Part shown: in pieces, positions 61,215-64,000 of the stretch
Layout of the letters: each line of letters starts with the position of its first letter
Numbering within the stretch: position 1 is the stretch's first letter
Notes under the pieces: model-generated
Told to the model about the DNA's origin: nothing
Seen by the model: only the letters and a program-made list of their open reading frames with translations
Database searches by the model: none
NCBI RefSeq assembly: GCF_029873635.1
Contig: NC_080424.1
Location: 613,501 to 677,500, forward strand
Source: Malania oleifera
Taxonomy: Eukaryota > Streptophyta > Magnoliopsida > Santalales > Ximeniaceae
DNA length: 64,000 bases
Direction: 5' to 3'
Position numbers and translations under genes: made by a program

Positions 61215-62895
61215 CAATAAAAAAAATTATATGTTAGATTAGATGCAAAAGAAGAGAAAAGAGACATATTTAAACTTGCTAAAACTAGAAAAAGAAATAT
61301 TAAGAACTTAGTAATGTAAAATGTATAAAAAGCGAGAATGATATTATTTTTTAAAAAATAAAACATGAAAGAAAGATGGCAAAGTTTAGTAAGCTATTTA
61401 TTGAAAATAAAGTAGAAGTCTTAAACTTAGAATTGACAAATGATGAAAAGACTAAAAATATGAAATTTATTCTTAAAATTAAAATTAATGAAGTTAAATT
61501 TGCACTAAGAAAACGAAAAAGAAAGAGTTATAGATCATATAACATCTCAATTGATGTTTGGAAATGCCTAGAAAAAAATGAAATTATATAGTTAACTGAT
61601 TTATTTAACACAAATATAAAAAAAATTAAGAAAATGCCAGACAAGTGAACAAAAAACGTTTTAATACCTACCTATATACAAAAATAAAGAAATATTCAAA
61701 TTGTAATGACCATCATGAAATTAAACTTATGAGTTAGTCAATGAAATTGTGGAAGAAGGGTAGTTGAACCAAGATTAAGGTTAGAAATAAGGATTTTAAA
61801 AAATCAATTTGGTTTTATACATGGGAGATCTACTACAGAAACTATATATCTTTTAAACATATTAATGGAAAAGTTTAGAAAAAATAAGAGGAATTTGCAT
61901 ATGATTTTTGACTTAAAGAAAGCAAATGATAGATCACTGAGAAAAGTTCTATAGTGAATTTTAGAAAAGAAAAAAAGAGGTGTAAATTGTAGATATAATA
62001 TGTACGATGGAGTAATGATTAGCATTAGGACCATAAGTGAAGAGGTTAAGAAATTTTCAATCACAATAGGTGATATAATGAGGTTCTATGGTGTTTGTTG
62101 TTTGCAGATGATATTATTACAATTGATGAAATTAGGAATGGAGTATAATTTAAGTTAGAATTATGAAGACAAATTTAAAAATTTAGAGTTTTTGGAATAA
62201 GTAGAAATAAAACAAAATGTATGAAATGTAATTTCAATAGTAGTAAAAGGAATATTAGAGAAAAAGTTAAACTTGATGGTCAAGAAATCAATAACACTAT
62301 AGACGTCTATACCTTAGGTATATTATGCAAGTACAAGAAGTAATTGAAGATGTAATGCATACAATTGAAGCAAGTTGGGTAAAATGGAGGAGTGCTTGGA
62401 GCGTGTTATGTTATCTTAAAATATTCTTCAAATTGAAATAAAAGTTATATAGGACAAATATAAGATTAACTTTACTATATCAACTAGAATGTTGAGTGAC
62501 TAAAAAAACATATCCAAAAAAGTTAAAAGTTGTCGAAATTAGAATGTTCTAGTAGATGAGTGATATAACATTAAAAGATGAATTAAGGAATGAACATTTT
62601 CACAATAAATTAGTGACAACTCTTGTTGAAGATAAAATATGGGAGTGATGACTTATATGGTTCGGGCATCTGCAACATAGGCCAAGTAGTGCTGCGCCAG
62701 TGAAAAAAAGTGAGTTAGTTACCGAGAGGAATAGTAAAAGATGTAAGAATATACCTATTGTAACTTGGGATGAGATATTAAGGATTAATAATCTTGAATT
62801 TATCAGAAAACATTGTCTATAATTATGTAAATTGATTGAAAAATATTCATGTAACCAACTCCAGCTAGTAGTACTTAATGCATGATTTTTTATTG
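61215..62895 (+). mobile_element. RTE-type LINE, third and most decayed copy
   Basis: It begins inside the linker (GATGCAAAAGAAGAG, compare 51068). The RT remnants include FILKIKINEVKFALRKRK and a LFADDIITIDE reading near 62097-62130. The C-terminal block and 3' end (ATTCATGTAACCAACTCCAG, then CTAGTAGTACTTAA) close near 62880. The endonuclease is missing, so it is 5'-truncated, as is common for LINEs. Confidence 0.8.
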
Positions 62896-63485
62896 TATAA
62901 TAAAAATTATGTATAAGTCAAATGTTTAACTACAAAAGTTAATTTTGGATATTAAATTATTCTACCAATAGGCAGCCAAGATAGTTGAAAATCTTAAAAT
63001 TTGGTTTAGTTTTTAACCAAACGGTTAAAAACCGACACACGAAATAGAAATAGGCAATGTAAATATATGTGTTTTACAATTTGTTCCTTCACTATATAGA
63101 AAAAAAATAAAAACAATATCAAACAAACCCCAATTGACTGGTTTATGTACAAATTTACATGCTATAAAAGTTAACAATTCTGAGGGGGTGCTTGTTTACA
63201 CTAAATAGGCTGTAAATTGAGTCGATTCATCGCATGAACTTATCTTTGGTGGATAAAAGAGCAAAAATACCTAATTCTTGTATATTGACCAACTCAAACC
63301 CCCAAAAAAAATTTAAAAAGGAGAAAAAATTTCTCAAGTGCGAGTAATTAATTAAGAATAAACACGAACTTTGTTCACTAATGACAACAAATATGTTGAG
63401 AAGTCGTAACTAATTAATTATTGGTTGTACCAATTGAATTTTTTTTTTTTTTAATCTTAAAAAAAGTTGTGTACATGTGTAGAGA
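62896..63485. other. Intergenic region between RTE LINE and galactosyltransferase gene
   Basis: AT-rich with poly-T at 63439-63452. It probably includes the 3' UTR of the minus-strand gene. Confidence 0.4.
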
Positions 63486-63634
63486 TTAAAGATTAACATT
63501 CCAAACTGCGTCATCTGCTTCTCCGCAAGAACTATGCACATCTTTCATTCTTTCTACGGATTTGCATACTCCACTACAAGACCAATCGAAGGATGCCACG
63601 CACATGCTCCCTGCCCGTCTCTTTACTTGACAAT
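63486..63634 (-). CDS. GT31 galactosyltransferase last exon
   Basis: 149 nt on the minus strand after the acceptor AATTCCACAG|AT at 63635. Encodes 48 residues and the stop. Confidence 0.88.
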
Positions 63635-63658
63635 CTGTGGAATTCATTGTGCGTGATT

Positions 63659-63700
<42 letters not shown>

Positions 63701-63880
63701 GATCAATGAAGATGGTGATGAATAAAACACTGTTTCTATTAATATTAGTATTCAGTATTATAACTACAGTGAGTATTGGGGGTACCTGGAGGGGTGCCGC
63801 AACACATGGAACGGTCGTTGACATGTTCAACATCCAAGCCAATGAACCATGACCCTAAAGAAACATCCTCGTTTGCATAT
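63486..63880 (-). CDS. Beta-1,3-galactosyltransferase (GT31), last two coding exons, partial
   Basis: Minus-strand exons 63880-63786 and 63634-63486. Joined they read [20 protein letters not shown], then [11 protein letters not shown], a codon split across the intron (Asp), [40 protein letters not shown] and DAVWNVNL, stop at 63488-63486. [19 protein letters not shown] holds the conserved Glu-Asp-Val of the Galactosyl_T domain, and the Cys-rich tail ending in R..GxC-ERxK-VH--CGE is typical of plant B3GALT proteins. These are Golgi type II membrane enzymes that add beta-1,3-galactose to glycans, including hydroxyproline-linked arabinogalactan. The N-terminal anchor and most of the catalytic domain lie beyond 64000. 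The first codon shown is split with the missing upstream exon. Confidence 0.88.
63660..63697 (-). repeat. (TA)n microsatellite in the galactosyltransferase intron
   Basis: About 18 TA units inside the 151-nt intron 63785-63635. It accounts for the IYIYIY reading in the open frame that crosses the intron. Confidence 0.92.
63786..63880 (-). CDS. GT31 galactosyltransferase penultimate exon
   Basis: 95 nt on the minus strand, acceptor CTGCATAG|A at 63881 and donor CTCCAG|GTACCC at 63785. It carries the EDV motif and the CCGTPP stretch. Confidence 0.88.
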
Positions 63881-64000
63881 CTATGCAGTATAGCCCTAAT
63901 TCATCCACATATTATTTAATTATTGATATTAGTATGTTAATAATGATAATTTTTTAATAATTCAATATAATTTTGTTGTATGCCACCATTCAATTAATTA

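Noticed and set aside
63486-63842. Single 118-codon minus-strand ORF
   Set aside because: It reads through a (TA)n intron. Splicing 63785-63635 restores the galactosyltransferase frame, so the ORF is an artefact of joining two exons.

Overview
The window is plant nuclear DNA, most likely from a woody eudicot or another plant with large introns. It holds spliced genes with GT-AG and GC-AG introns, plant-type Ty1/copia, Ty3/gypsy, L1 and RTE retroelements, TRIM elements and CT/GA microsatellites. There is no sign of bacterial, organellar or rRNA sequence. About three quarters of the 64 kb is transposable-element DNA, almost all of it broken by stops and frameshifts.

Two host genes can be supported. 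The first is a plus-strand VPS9-domain gene (a plant VPS9A-like RAB5 guanine-nucleotide exchange factor). Its seven exons run from 6542 to 59365. All seven join in frame to give 435 codons plus a stop, but they are spread over about 52.8 kb because the introns are 18.6, 5.5, 12.6, 10.4, 3.5 and 0.9 kb long. Intron 4 uses a GC donor. The second gene is on the minus strand at the right edge (63486-63880). It is the last two coding exons of a GT31 beta-1,3-galactosyltransferase, and the rest lies beyond the window. The two genes converge.

Layout. 1-5975: inverted and nested LTR sequences with arrays of a GTCGAC palindrome, plus a split RTE LINE 3' end. 5976-6541: promoter and 5' leader, with a TATA-like box, a G-box, a CT/GA hairpin and a short upstream ORF. 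Intron 1 (6640-25208): a minus-strand copia element (6982-16485) carrying a complete plus-strand copia element (9722-14755, 5-bp target duplication), then a degenerate L1 LINE and L1 pieces. Intron 2 (25357-30854): a 296-bp TRIM 37 bp from the exon 2 donor, and two copia relics. Intron 3 (31026-43588): an L1 fragment, a 5'-half gypsy element carrying a 2.3-kb solo LTR, a copia relic carrying a TIR element, and L1 tails. Intron 4 (43769-54184): a TRIM split by a solo LTR, a second TIR element, gypsy gag/protease relics, and an RTE LINE. Intron 5: a second RTE LINE. Downstream of the VPS9 gene: an unidentified minus-strand coding relic, a third RTE LINE, and the galactosyltransferase tail.

I do not see a new multi-gene system. 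The most unusual signals are three. (i) LTRs of at least two families carry arrays of perfect or CpG-decayed palindromes directly upstream of their TATA boxes. (ii) A GAAATTTC-rich family with terminal inverted repeats has target duplications of unequal length. (iii) The VPS9 gene keeps an intact frame across very large TE-filled introns.
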